Below, piece after piece: positions 22,474-33,007 of a DNA stretch of 64,000 nucleotides. The first letter of the stretch is position 1, and each line of letters opens with the position of its first letter. The DNA comes from Ischnura elegans (lineage: Eukaryota; Arthropoda; Insecta; Odonata; Coenagrionidae), in assembly GCF_921293095.1 (NCBI RefSeq), contig NC_060251.1, forward strand, positions 41,707,644 to 41,771,643. The letters are read 5' to 3'. A program made the position numbers and the translations under genes. The notes beneath the pieces are model-generated. The model made no database searches, was not told where the DNA came from, and saw only the letters and a program-made list of their open reading frames with translations.

Positions 22474-22718
22474 CATGGGCTTACCCAGCGAGGGGCAGGA
22501 GGGGCAACTGCCCTCCCCCTCTAGAAGCAAAAACCGCAATTATCTATAAGGAAAATAATATTTTTTCAAGAAAATATTTTTTTTAAACTAATAAAGAGCT
22601 GTTACAGTTTCCATAACATGTTGATTTCATTTACCTTTTCCATGCTAAAATCTTACCTACATTTTGAATGACCATGGCTTGCCCCCCCCCTCTATTTTTG
22701 ATCCTGGGTACGCCCTTG
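22474..22718 (+). mobile_element. hAT-like MITE, subfamily D
   Basis: Starts CATGGGCTTACCCAGCG and ends CTGGGTACGCCCTTG. The perfect 8-bp target duplication CCTCCCTT is at 22466-22473 and 22719-22726. G-rich left and C-rich right subterminal tracts. Non-coding. Confidence 0.88.
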
Positions 22719-22908
22719 CCTCCCTTATTTCTTGACCTAATCGCATCTCATTTTCCTCTCTACCAGCCACGCCTCCTTTTCGTAAGGAGGTTACACCGAG
22801 AAACTCGGTACAGTAGACCCAATCTTTATGAAATACATCCGTTCCGGAAGACCGATCGTAAAGCGATTTTCGTCTTAAGTTAAATACAGTGGTACTTCGA
22901 GATACGAG

Positions 22909-23167
22909 CAGTGGCGTGGCCATGGGGAGAGGGGGGTCCGGACCCCCTTCGAAATAAAAAAACAAAATTATCTTCCTTCATGTAAGAAAACAAAGTATTG
23001 AAAAATCATGAATTTACATTATATTTCTTTACCAATTGAAGTTTTTTTGATTATGAAAAGTGTTAAAATTAGTTTAAAACTCTCTACTTAGTGCCCTATT
23101 TTTCAAAAAATTTCCCCCCTGGTTTTGAACCCCCCCCCCCCGAACGAAATTCCAGTCTACGCCACTG
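22909..23167 (+). mobile_element. hAT-like MITE, subfamily B
   Basis: Starts CAGTGGCGTGGCCATGG and ends GTCTACGCCACTG. The perfect 8-bp target duplication GATACGAG is at 22901-22908 and 23168-23175. Interior shared with 4031-4301. 259 bp, non-coding. Confidence 0.9.
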
Positions 23168-23175
23168 GATACGAG

Positions 23176-23540
23176 TGCCATTGAATACGAGACATTTGAG
23201 ATTTTGCCGGTAAATGTGTCAATTTTAAGCCATCAAAAAGAATGTGTAGCCATAAAATGAATATGCCATATTTGAATGCAAAGTGCTGTGTAAATAATTC
23301 TCTCAACTTTATCAGGTAGAAAATTTGACATGCTGTAATCCATTTCGAATTTTTATGCCACAATGTTGAGCGCATTTAAGGCTACTGACTTCAATTACAA
23401 AAGCAAGTTAGGGCGTTTTATCATGTTGCGTTTGTTAAAAATAAGCTCAAAAAGTTTATGGATGCATTATTTTTTTAAATAATTTGCATGCAGAGTAAAA
23501 ATCTGTTCCTAGGTTTAGCGTCGTAAATACACCGATATAT
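23176..23540. other. no gene recognised
   Basis: Unique-looking AT-rich sequence between two MITEs. Confidence 0.25.
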
Positions 23541-23548
23541 GAAAATAT

Positions 23549-23813
23549 CAGTGGCATAACTAGGAATATGCTTTGGGGGGATGGAGGGTCATGAAAGGGG
23601 GACCCCCACAGGCAACGGGTGTTCCAGGAAAATTTTTGAAAAATGATATGCATGGAAATCCATTTTATATCATCTTGGCACTTTAAATTTAACTTTAATC
23701 AGATGCAGTTATTATATGTCAAAAGTAGGCAATCGTTTTAAATAATTGTTTTATTTGTCTGAGGCTTTGGGGAGGGGGGTCTATCCCCTCATCCTCCCAT
23801 AGTAACGCCCCTG
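23549..23813 (+). mobile_element. hAT-like MITE, subfamily A
   Basis: Starts CAGTGGCATAACTAGG and ends CATAGTAACGCCCCTG. The perfect 8-bp target duplication GAAAATAT is at 23541-23548 and 23814-23821. Shares AATATGCTTTGGGG with 356-639. Non-coding. Confidence 0.9.
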
Positions 23814-23821
23814 GAAAATAT

Positions 23822-24566
23822 GACTATTGTTTTCGTAGTCAATCATAATACGTAAGCCTTGTACTCCACTGTAATTACCTTTGATAAAATACGTACATTA
23901 AATATCGAACAAGGCGGTCCCATGCATGTCCAATGCATAAAACATGTTTTGATGAAAGAGTTTGATACACGATTTTAAAGTTTGACCTAAACTTTCGGGT
24001 AAAAATCCGAACGGGACAAATTTTGAAAAAATAATTAGAAGCGGTACAATTTTTCTGCCAATTAGTGTAAGAAGCAACCCTCTTTCTGGAGTGGAATAAA
24101 CAAGCAGAATTGCAAGCCACCGAATGCTTTTTCCCTCTCCGATAAGAATCACTTGGTGGAATCAAAGTGAGTTTTAATATTCGCCACTAATTTAGACATG
24201 CGTTGTGCATGCATAAGAATTATGTCTCTCTCTCCTTGCTCGTGTTTTGCGTAGGCATCCGTGGTCGTGGGATGGAGGTTATGTCGTTCTTTGACGCGCA
24301 CAGTTTCCAGAAGGAGAGATGGGAAGAGAGGCCGGCCGCCACGGGGGATTCCCTTAATTGCTGCCCGCCGCTTAATTGCTTTAATTGCGGCAATGGAGAT
24401 GCGTAGGGGGTCGCACTAACTAAGGATCAGTGTCCTCGTTAGTTCGCCCCAAAGAACTGCGACACGACTGCGCCTCCCGCCATGCTTATCTTTTTGTCAC
24501 GGACTCACGTAAAGTGAGAACAATAGCGGGTAATTGTACCTCATGCAGAGGTGAATGATGCGGAGA
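23822..24566. other. no gene recognised
   Basis: Two overlapping minus-strand frames (23875-24165) have no recognisable domain. A GC-richer block with AATTGC repeats lies at 24300-24400. No element ends seen. Confidence 0.2.
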
Positions 24567-25393
24567 CAGCGGCATGGCCAGTGGGAGGGGGGTCGCAGGG
24601 GCCACGTGCCCCCCCCAAACCAATTAATTGTAGCTAAAAAGATTATTGAAATGAAAGGTAGTTGAACTTTTACACAATAATTTAATGCGTACGACACTGT
24701 AGCACAATATCGTGTACGGGAGTGTCTTGTAGTGGCGTAGTAACGGTGGTAGGTGGTCACAGGGGGCACGTGCCCCCCCAAACCAATTAATTGTAGCTAA
24801 AAAGATTATTGAAATGAAAGGTAGTTGCACTTTTACACAATAATTTAATGCGTATGATACTGTAGCACAATATCGTGTTCGGCAGTAACTTGTAGTGGCG
24901 TAGTAACGGTGGTAGGTGGTCACAGGGACCACGTGCCCCCCCCCCCAAACCGATTAATTGTAGCTAAAAAGATTATTGAAATGAAAGTTAGTTGAACTTT
25001 TACACAATAATTTAATGCGTACGACACTGTAGCACAATATCGTGTACGGCAGTGTCTTGCAGTGGCGTAGTAACGGTGGTAGGTGGTCACAGGGGGCACG
25101 TGCCCCCCCCCCCAAACCAATTAATTATAGCTAAAAATATTATTGAAATGAAACGTAGTTGCACTTTTTCTCAATAATTTAATGCGTATGATACTGTAGC
25201 ACAATATCGTGTACGGCAGTGTCTTGCAGTGGCGTAGTAACGCTGGTAGGTGGTCACAGGGGGCACGTGCCCCCCCCCCCAAACCAATTAATTATAGCTA
25301 AAAATATTATTGAAATGAAACGTAGTTGCTCTTTTTCTCAATAATTTAATGCGTATGATACTGTAGCACAATATCGTGTACGGCAGTGTCTTG
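24567..25393 (+). repeat. tandem array of ~165-bp hAT-like units, five copies
   Basis: The palindrome GGCACGTGCC or its GCCACGTGCC/ACCACGTGCC variants recurs at 24603, 24767, 24930, 25097 and 25264 (CACGTG starts), giving periods of 164, 163, 167 and 167. Each unit starts like a MITE (AGTGGCGTAGTAACGG), then poly-C, AACCAATTAATT, GATTATTGAAATGAAA, AATAATTTAATGCG and ends CAGTGTCTTG. Length differences are largely in the poly-C run. Minus-strand frames inside are repeats of one another (YHRYYAT, ALNYCVKVQL) and not genes. Confidence 0.92.
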
Positions 25394-25676
25394 CAGTGGC
25401 GTAGTAACGGGGGTGGGGGGATTTTCGGGTTGCAAACCCCTATTGAGCCTTTAAAAGGGGCGCCAAAAACGAGTAAGATGACCTCAATAAACAAAACGAT
25501 AACATTTATACTGTTTTTGAGTCCTTAAAATCACGCTTTCAGCATCAAAAATCCCAACATTTTTCGGGGGTAGTCCTCCGAACCACCCTTTTCACCGGGG
25601 TGTTTTCCATGCACCCCGCATGGGCCCCGAAATCTCCGGTATGTCCCCCCATACCAAAATCCTGGCAACACCACTG
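25394..25676 (+). mobile_element. hAT-like MITE inserted at the end of the tandem array
   Basis: Starts CAGTGGCGTAGTAACGG, like an array unit, but has a different interior. It ends CAACACCACTG. The octamers GTGTCTTG (25386-25393) and GTGTGTTG (25677-25684) differ at one base, as for an aged 8-bp duplication. The first octamer is also the end of the last array unit. Confidence 0.75.
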
Positions 25677-25684
25677 GTGTGTTG

Positions 25685-25790
25685 CACTAGATGATGGCTC
25701 TATGAGCCGGAACGCGTCGTACGCATTAAATTATTGTGGAAAAAATGAAACTACCTTTCATTTCAACATGTAGAACTACCTTCGTATCGA
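25685..25790 (-). repeat. inverted partial copy of the array unit
   Basis: CGTACGCATTAAATTATTGT and CTACCTTTCATTTCAA are the reverse complement of the second half of the units at 24567-25393. The array is therefore followed by an inverted part-unit, as if the ancestral element had fold-back ends. Confidence 0.7.
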
Positions 25791-26040
25791 GCCTGAATCA
25801 GCTGAGAAAAATATTAGCCTACAAAACAAATGTATTCTACTCCATTAATATGTTTTAGCTAAACAGCTTTCCGATCACCCGTCAATTGTTTAATTTCATG
25901 TGCCAAAATAGCATAAAATGTGATTTCTAGAGATAAAAATGTTCGCATTTTTCTTGGAGGGGGGTTCCAGCCCCTCATACCCCGGATCGTGCCCCCCCCT
26001 CCCCCAACACATCGTCCCTCGACCTCTCTCTTCAAAGACA
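25791..26040. other. unassigned, with C-tract remnant
   Basis: Contains a G-rich then C-rich stretch at 25957-26005 resembling a MITE end; no partner end identified. Confidence 0.25.
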
Positions 26041-26042
26041 TC

Positions 26043-26535
26043 AGTTCCCATGTGAAATGAAAATCTTAGGGCTATGTCGCCGCGTCAACTTTTGGGTGGC
26101 CCCAACGTTTCCCGACCGATGGTAGTATCTTTCTCAAGGAAATCTGAAGAGGTGGGAATTTAAAGCCTCATATAATTTATAGGCATCCGTTCGGGAGGGG
26201 AGCGGCAGTTTGGAGGAGAAGGTTTCTGGTTGTTTTTCCGGATTACGGGTTGCCAAGTACGAAGAACGATTTTAACAGGGACACCGGCCTTAAAATAAGT
26301 CGTACTTAGCAACCCGTAATCCGGAAAAACAATCAACAACCTACTCCTCCAACCTCCAGCTCCCCTCCCTCCGCCCCCTGCCACGGATACCCATATGTAT
26401 ATGACTTTAAATTCCCACTTCATTAGATTCCCTAGATAAAGCGACCAACATCGGTCAGCAAAACATTTGGGCCACCCAAAAATTACCGCGGCGACTTAGC
26501 CCAAAAGTTTTCATTTGGCATGACGACTACCCGTG
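26043..26535. mobile_element. ~490-bp imperfect palindrome (fold-back element)
   Basis: Left-arm blocks GTCGCCGCG, TTTTGGGTGGCC, ACCGATG, GTGGGAATTTAAAG and CCGGATTACGGGTTGCCAAG recur inverted in the right arm in the same order, converging near 26290. Arm identity is moderate outside and high near the centre. A minus frame at 26160-26423 is a by-product. Outer ends lack a clear duplication. Confidence 0.75.
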
Positions 26536-26539
26536 TAAG

Positions 26540-27185
26540 TTTTAACGAAGAATTACATCAGTTTCCTGTACTAAATTCACTAAAATAATGAAGATGTTAT
26601 AGAGTGTATAAATTTTCTTCCCTTGTTTCGTATTTTGTTTCTGGTTATTAAAAGATTTAAATGTTTACGGAATCATCTACACCGATGGTGATATTTTTTT
26701 CAAAACTTTCATGTTGTAATTAGGCATAGATCCGAGAACGGAGTGTACATAACTCCTTTATACGGCGAACAATAGAATGCCACAGTGGAGTTCACCGCGA
26801 TTTGAAGCGTGGTCCTTCTTCAGGCAGTTCACTTGATATTAGATTTGCAAACAAAAATTTGATTGCGTAGTTCTAACTACTGATCTACGTTTTGTTCTTT
26901 CTCAAAGTAGCAGGGTACGTGTTCCTCCGGATTGTAACTGCTTCATCAAAAATGAATTATTATGCCTAGCAGCCTTTTTATGGCATGAGATTGTTTTAAC
27001 AAGGAGCCAAGATGCTTGCAAATGATTTTCAAATAATGAGTTCAATTATTTTTTATAAAATTACACGGAATTAACCATGAAAGTGAAAGTATTCATACAA
27101 AGTCTTCATTAATGGCTTTATCACTCGTTACATCGTTTTTTTTCAATACGCAGAAATCATGGAAGTGAAAATATTCATCCTTGCC
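26540..27185. other. no gene recognised
   Basis: AT-rich sequence without supported features. Confidence 0.25.
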
Positions 27186-27189
27186 TTAA

Positions 27190-27365
27190 TTCATCATCAT
27201 CATCATCATCACTGGTCAACAATCCTAGGATTGGTTTGACGCAGCTCTCCAATCAGTTCTCCTATCAGCTAATCTTTTCACACCTACGTATTTCTTCTCT
27301 TTCACATCTCTCTTTACTTGTTCCATATATTTTGTTCGGGGTCTTCCTTTTCCATTCTTGCCTTC
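27190..27365 (-). pseudogene. LINE 3' end fragment with (ATG)n tail
   Basis: On the minus strand the open frame reads KNGKGRPRTKYMEQVKRDV, then KRLADRRTDWRAASNQS and a stop, followed by an ATGATGATG tail (CATCATCAT on +, 27191-27211). This is the intact C-terminus of the LINE family also present, more decayed, at 8755. 5'-truncated to under 200 bp. Confidence 0.8.
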
Positions 27366-27369
27366 CTTA

Positions 27370-28378
27370 ATTAATTGTTAAATATCTCGCAACACATTTT
27401 GTTTCGCTGATGATAGCAAGATGGATATATTAATTTCATTTTATGGGAAAACTAAAAATGGAATATATTTCTCTATTCCTTATGGCTCTTGGGAGTAATT
27501 TGTACCCCCTTTTCTCCATGAGCCTATTATAAATAAAGAAACGAAGCGGAATATTTGGTAAAATTTATCATCTGTGGAATTGAATGAATAATCCATCATC
27601 GTTTCGTTTCAAGTACAAATACTACTCTAGGTACGGTGAGAATTATCTCCGTTAATCTTGGATTTAATATTGCGCTGTTGAGAGAAAATGTGGACAACCT
27701 TAGAGTGCTAAAATTCTCTTAAAAAGTCCTATTAATCATATAAGTTCATTGACCATGAATAATTAATCATTCATGTATCTCTCCCATGTGAACCTACTTG
27801 TGTCTATTCATATCAAGGGACACATGTTGGAATATTGATTCGTACTTTCTTGTGTACCCTAAGATCAGGGAGAACTGTTATAAATATATTAGCATATCAT
27901 AGCTTTATTATACTGGTAAGTACACTCAATGGCCTCCGAAACGTTTGATATAAGGAATGTTATGACAAAGGCCATATTAACCATTACCTATATCGTAGCG
28001 TCGGATATGTATGAATAAAATATTTTTTTAAATGAATAAAACTTACATTCATTTAAGGATTTTTGCAGTAATGCGTCCCGTGTAATCTCTTGATGTTCTT
28101 TTTTATTTATTTCTGTCACATTTGTGTGCGTTATTTATCATGATTTTGCGTTTTGACCCGATGAGAGTGTTGAGTATCTATTGAAAAGTACTCCTCGGCC
28201 ACTCGTCGCGAGCGTTTGTGATACAATTTTGATGTACGAAAACAGTACGCGAAAATTATCTGTAAAACTATGCACTACACCACTGAATCTTGTGGAAAAA
28301 CAATATTAAATGCTTTTAATATTTTCAGTTTCTTATCACTAAATCCCAAATTTATTTCCAATCGTGCGACCATTATAA
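27370..28378. other. no gene recognised
   Basis: AT-rich, no element ends or frames supported. Confidence 0.25.
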
Positions 28379-28386
28379 CTGTGCAA

Positions 28387-28912
28387 CAGGGCCGGCCCTA
28401 GCAGGTGCGGGGCTAGGGGCGAACCTTCAGTGCGGGGACCTTCACTTAAAATATTAAACTCTATGCCCCATCAACAAACTCGAGCATTTTGAATCCCTAC
28501 CACTCTCTGGCTAAGTATGTGTTCCCCTCCCAAATTCAGACTTCGTAATTACGCCGTTATGATACCATCACGAAGTTGAGTTCAAAATAGTATAATACAA
28601 ATAACATTTATAATTATATTTATTCATAAAATTCAAAAGCGCCCGCTCTCACTCATGTCAAGTTCTCTCACTCGTTGTTATCACTCACACGACACAGTAC
28701 TGTAATGACAAACGCAATTGCACAATAAAAATTACTGCAATGTTATTACTTTTTCATAATATTATTTTTTTCTAGCACGGTCTTAACAATACAGTAATAG
28801 TTGAAATTGCGTTTTCAAAACTATCGTATATTTTAATTTTTTTTTTTCACGAACGCGGGGCCCCCCAAAGCGCGGGGCCCGGGGCGGTCGCCCCGCCCTA
28901 AGGCCGGCCCTG
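28387..28912. mobile_element. hAT-like element with GGCCGGCCC ends
   Basis: Starts CAGGGCCGGCCCTAG and ends CTAAGGCCGGCCCTG, near-perfect inverted tips. The perfect 8-bp target duplication CTGTGCAA is at 28379-28386 and 28913-28920. At 526 bp it is the longest single hAT-like element here. The interior is AT-rich with CTCACTC repeats and no transposase frame. Confidence 0.9.
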
Positions 28913-28920
28913 CTGTGCAA

Positions 28921-29185
28921 GGTTTAATTTCTGGGCGAATAAGACCCGACTCGAGTAGTTACGTAACTTTATCCTACGGGACTACATAACCCAGGAGAGG
29001 GCGCGCTCCGAAATGTAACGTTAGAAGGCGCATTGGGTGTCACCGACACCCCAAAGAAAAAATATATTTTTTTCTCTTTCATTGGAATGATATACTTAGG
29101 TACGTTGTGTCATTTTTTTAAATAGGTCCACCGAATGATATTGATACCAACTATTTAAAATTCACTAACTCTTGATTTACTTTGT
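28921..29185. other. no gene recognised
   Basis: Unique-looking sequence, slightly CpG-richer at its start. Confidence 0.25.
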
Positions 29186-29189
29186 GGTA

Positions 29190-29355
29190 TTCCATTATAA
29201 GTTTTCCTGGATATCAGAAAATTATTATACCACTTATATTTTATATATCTTTTTATTTTAATATTTTTTTTCGATAAAAGATAAAAAATATAATAAATAA
29301 AAGATAAAAAATAAGTGTTATAAGTAATTGTCTGATATCCAGGAAAACTTACCAA
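29190..29355. mobile_element. AT-rich fold-back MITE
   Basis: AAGTTTTCCTGGATATCAG near the left end is repeated exactly inverted (CTGATATCCAGGAAAACTT) near the right end. The inner ATACCACTTAT/ATAAGTG blocks pair as well, around a TTTTATTTTAATA centre. About 160 bp, non-coding. Confidence 0.75.
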
Positions 29356-29630
29356 CTATTTACTTTTGCGCCATTACCATAAAATTGATAATGCTAGAAA
29401 AATATTCAACTGAAGTTGTCTAGGTTCCTACTTGAGACTTTGTAACATATTTCTAGTTAACGTTTCTAGTTTGGGTTTCAAGGCATGGACTGTTTTATCA
29501 AACATGCTGAATGGTATGTTCTACATGCTGAAAGAGAAAAAACATAATTAGCTCTCATGCAAGAAATTATCTCGGGGGAAGTACGATGGCTCGGAAGAGG
29601 AACGGGGAAAGGTGCGTTGGGTGTAGGTGA

Positions 29631-29939
29631 CAGTGGCGCAGCGCGGGAGGGGTTTTGGGGGATAAACCCTCCCTCCCTCCAGAGCTCAGAGAAATTTTTA
29701 CGTTTAATCCATTTTACTTAATTGAATTGATATTACTAATAGAATAGTGCAAGGACGAATAAAATATCCATCAGAAAGCCGTAAAACTCACAATTTTCGA
29801 CCATTTATCTAAAAAATTCCGCAATTTAGTAATCTCGCACCTACCGCTTATCCTGGTGGGTATGCAATACCCCCACACACCCCGGTGTTAGTTGCACCTA
29901 AACCCCCCCCCCCAGCCTTAATTCCTAGCTGCGCCCCTG
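29631..29939 (-). mobile_element. hAT-like MITE, subfamily C
   Basis: Starts CAGTGGCGCAGCGCGG and ends CCTAGCTGCGCCCCTG. The perfect 8-bp target duplication GTAGGTGA is at 29623-29630 and 29940-29947. Shares GAAAGCCGTAAAACTC and the poly-C right end with the other subfamily C copies. Non-coding, 309 bp. Confidence 0.9.
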
Positions 29940-29947
29940 GTAGGTGA

Positions 29948-30876
29948 CACCCCAGGACACTTTAACTCGGTCCTATCCCGAAGCGGAATGAAAATTTTAT
30001 CGGATACTGGCAGTATGATTTTGTCAAAATGTATGACACTTGAAAGTATGAGAACTAACAACACTGTAGATTCAAGATGGACATACAATGTGCCAAATGA
30101 GAACTATGAGGTGTCGTTTACACCCCGCGCGCCCTCTTCCGGGTTAAATGCCCCCGCGAACTGGCAACTTCTGTTTCAACATCACGCACCTTACACTCCC
30201 TTCAAACAACCATTTATAAATAGTTGCTTCGAAAAAGTTGCCAGTGCGCGGGGCCCTAAAATGAAACGAGAAAAGAAATGAAATGTGATTGGAGTTTATT
30301 TTTTACCATGGCTATTTATTAATTTTGGTAAAATATTGTCGTTATTGTTGGACCTCGAAGTATTGTAATGCGCCCGAGTGAAAAAAATCTCAGCATTACT
30401 CGGTGACACGTTGATAGTGCTTAGTAGTGCTATCTAGTTCACGTTATTTATACCCGAGAGTGTATCTGCGTCAAATCCTGTTTTTTGTCTTCTTTTGTTT
30501 CTAATAAAATCATCCGCGCGGAATGACTGACAGCGTTCTCGTGTTTAACTGCACAGCGGTTGGGCTGAAGTAAGGCGCACTTACCGGCGTGAGCATACCC
30601 ACGTATTGTAGTGGCTTCTCTTGCTAACAGAAGGAATGTGATCCTCCCGTCTCTAACCTCAGCTTCCCGCTCGACCGCACGTATTCCTGGTGATTTCATC
30701 GTTGCTCTGGTAATACATTTTTCTTTTTTTCTCTATTACTGCTCACAATGAGTAATTCAGCAAATATATTGAAGTATGTATATATGCTTTGTAAATTGTT
30801 TTGTTCTTAGAGGACATCAGTCCTAGAATAATAAATAATCTTTCTATTCTATTCTATTCTACATTTTAACGGAAAA
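29948..30876. other. no gene recognised
   Basis: A 97-codon frame at 29988-30281 (+) and an 83-codon one at 30448-30699 (-) show no domain. A (CTATT)n microsatellite lies at ~30842-30861. Confidence 0.25.
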
Positions 30877-30884
30877 CAGCTCAT

Positions 30885-31082
30885 CAGTGGCGTAACTATT
30901 GATAAATCCCCCCTCCAAAGCATCAGAGAAATAAAAAAAGTTATTTTAAAATATTGCTTTGTTTTGAAATGTAACACTGCATCTGATTCAATTTAAAAAT
31001 TTTAGTGCCAAAATGATTTAAAATTTTCCCGCCCCAGGCCATGCCATCCCCACCCCAAAGCATATTCCTAGTTACTCCACTG
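30885..31082 (-). mobile_element. hAT-like MITE, subfamily A, shortened
   Basis: Starts CAGTGGCGTAACTATTG and ends CCTAGTTACTCCACTG. Octamers CAGCTCAT (30877-30884) and CAGCTAAT (31083-31090) differ at one base. Reverse orientation relative to 356-639: CCAAAGCATATTCC is near its right end. 198 bp. Confidence 0.82.
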
Positions 31083-31280
31083 CAGCTAATCATTCTCTTC
31101 TCTCGTCATGTATTAGATTTTATTTCTTAAGAGGGGAGTGCCCGAAATCAGGGTTTCAGAATTCAATCAAAGTTTGTGGTGTTGTAGTCGATCGGGAGGT
31201 GTCCACGAATAACTCCCCGCATGGGGTTATATGTATAACCAATAGTTTCAACAAAAAACGCAGTTTAACATTTATAGGTC

Positions 31281-32007
31281 GTATATATTCCCTTTAAGAC
31301 CAAATTTATGTCCTTCGGTCGATACCCTGATAACTCGAGAAACATTAAAATTGAGGATCACATTTTTGAAAGAGTGAATGAATTTAAATGCCTTGGTGCC
31401 ATAATCAGCTCAATCAATAGTGAATCATTTGAGATACAGAACAGTATAAATTCAGACAGCAGAAGTATGTATGCTTTGAACAAACTGCTAACATAAAAAA
31501 TGTTATCCATCAGAACCAAACTCAGAATTTATAAGACCATAACAAGACCTATCCTTCTTAATGGACCAGAATCGTGGGTTATCGATAATAGAACGGAAAA
31601 GAAGTTAATTGTCTTCGAAAATAAAGGGCTAAGGAAAGTTTTTGGTCCAACAAGAGAGAACGGAACCTGGAGAATAAAAAACAATAGGGAAATCAGGAAC
31701 CTTTTCAACTCGCTAGACGTAGCTGCCGAAGCCAAGAGCCGCAGATTGCGATGGGCAGGGCACATAATACGGAGGGAGCAAAGGGCCCTAGTAAAACACG
31801 TCTGGGTAGAAAACCCTGATGGAAGACGACCTCCAAGAAGACCGAGAAAAAGATGGAAGGATGAGGTGCAGATTGATATGGGGAAAATGGGAGTCAGCGA
31901 GGCGGATGCAGAAGTTAGAAAGAGTTGGAAGCAGACAGCTGGCGAGGCTAAATATCATTTGGGGTATAAATGGCCATGGGAGTGAGTGAGTGAGTATATA
32001 TTCCCTT
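31281..32007 (+). mobile_element. 5'-truncated RTE-like LINE with 14-bp target duplication
   Basis: GTATATATTCCCTT occurs at 31281-31294 and again at 31994-32007. Between them lie a C-terminal LINE coding fragment and a (GAGT)n tail at 31978-31993 (GAGTGAGTGAGTGAG). A short tandem-repeat tail is typical of RTE-type elements. The truncation, the tail and the long duplication together show insertion by target-primed reverse transcription. Only one in-frame stop interrupts the coding part, so it is fairly young. Confidence 0.88.
31296..31985 (+). pseudogene. LINE (RTE-like) polyprotein, C-terminal part, one in-frame stop
   Basis: The frame begins KTKFMSFGR at the truncation point and continues FERVNEFKCLGAIIS, a typical post-RT block. 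TAA at 31494-31496 interrupts it, and the same frame resumes LSIRTKLRIYKTITRPILL then GPESWVI, IRNLFNSLDVAAEAKSRR, LRWAGHIIRRE, and the proline/arginine block DGRRPPRRPRKRWKDEV before a stop at 31983-31985. These are thumb and C-terminal motifs of the RTE-like family. Catalytic RT residues lie upstream and were never copied here. Confidence 0.88.
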
Positions 32008-32031
32008 AGAAATGGACTTCCAATAACAACA

Positions 32032-32106
32032 AGCGCCAGCTCGGTGGTTAAGGTTTTCGCCCACTATCCGGAGATGCTGGGTTTGAGTCTCGGATGTGCC
32101 AATAGG
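32032..32106 (+). repeat. tRNA-related SINE head
   Basis: GCCAGCTCGGTGGTTAAGG carries an A-box-like word and GGGTTTGAGTCTC, 45 bases on, a B-box. The acceptor stem does not close, so this is not a working tRNA gene. It lies 25 bp after the RTE-like insertion. Confidence 0.55.
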
Positions 32107-32109
32107 ACC

Positions 32110-32455
32110 ACCGGGTTGTAGGTGAACACTGTAACCTCCTGGCTACCACTCGTTGTTGATGAAATCCTATTTCTAAGGGACCTCCAATACAGCCTGAATG
32201 GCTTCATTTCGTATGGAGGATGTCCTCGCTTCAGAGAAGACACCTACTCGATAAACGTGCATCGTTTCCATTCCACGAAAGTGATACAAATGGGCTGTGA
32301 AATTTCTTCGAATTTTAAGAAAACTCTACTAGACAAAAATCAAGGTCTGTATGTAACCTAATTGTCAAGCTTGTTGCTTAAATGGGTATTATTTGTAATC
32401 ATATTGAGTACTCATGTTATTTTAAGGACGAGAAAAGACTCGAGGCCTATGGGAT
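32110..32455. other. no gene recognised; possible SINE body
   Basis: A 79-codon frame at 32122-32361 has no recognisable motif. May be the 3' part of the SINE whose head is at 32032. Confidence 0.2.
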
Positions 32456-32459
32456 GTGA

Positions 32460-32750
32460 GTGCGGAAATAGAGAAGGTGATATAGCCAGAGAGGAGAAGG
32501 AGGGACGAAGTGCTGGATATGGTGAGTTAGGAGAAGCAGCTTTTAGGTGAGAAACGGAGGTGACAGGAGGCATGGACGGAGCGCGTACTTAGCGGGGAGG
32601 GGATGTTGAAAGCTGTTAGAGAGCAGAATGTTGGGTAAGCGAGGGAGAGGAAGGAAGAGAATAGGATTTTTTAGATAGAACGAGAGGGAGTAGGCGCAAG
32701 AGCTTATTATTCAATGCTCCATGGAAACCTACCTTGATCGGTAGAATACT
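32460..32750 (+). pseudogene. LINE 3' end fragment (RGRGRKR type), copy 2
   Basis: Contains GGAGGGGATGTTGAAA and GCGAGGGAGAGGAAGGAAG, which translates to the RERGRKR-type C-terminal block, then the tail CTCCATGGAAACCTACC. Clearly the same family as 16995-17245, with extra frameshifts and deletions. Confidence 0.7.
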
Positions 32751-32814
32751 TCAATTATAATAGTCATTAAAATGGTGTTATTTTATTACTTAGCGCATCG
32801 GTTAATCTTGTATT

Positions 32815-32935
32815 CATTTGAGTACTCCGGCACTGGCTCCGGTAATAAAATAGAAACCGATGTAGCAATTTTCCACCGTATTTTTTTCACCCAACCGGTT
32901 TCAAATTTCACACTTCATTATTGAGAGCTGCCTGT
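32815..32935 (-). mobile_element. solo PLE-like 3' tail, decayed
   Basis: On the minus strand, AATAATGAAG is followed by a short spacer, GAAACCGGTT, an A-run, CGGTGGAAAATTGC and a T-rich end TTTCTATTTTATTACC. The order (AATAATG, GAAAC, GTGGAA, T-rich end) is that of the PLE tails at 37320, 51300 and 56040. The hammerhead core is not intact. No coding part. Confidence 0.5.
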
Positions 32936-33007
32936 TTTGATTTGATAATGATGTGTAAACGTTTGAACCGTTTTTTTTACTACAGCTGTTTCTATCTTGT
33001 TACAATA

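Noticed and set aside
22143..22586. 147-codon + frame
   Set aside because: It spans a CpG-rich block and then crosses into the MITE at 22474; composition is not codon-like.
24567..25393. Regular repeats with similar spacing, superficially CRISPR-like
   Set aside because: Units are ~165 bp and alike over their whole length with no unique spacers; the context is eukaryotic.
32032..32106. tRNA gene
   Set aside because: Same reasoning: Pol III boxes without a closed cloverleaf.
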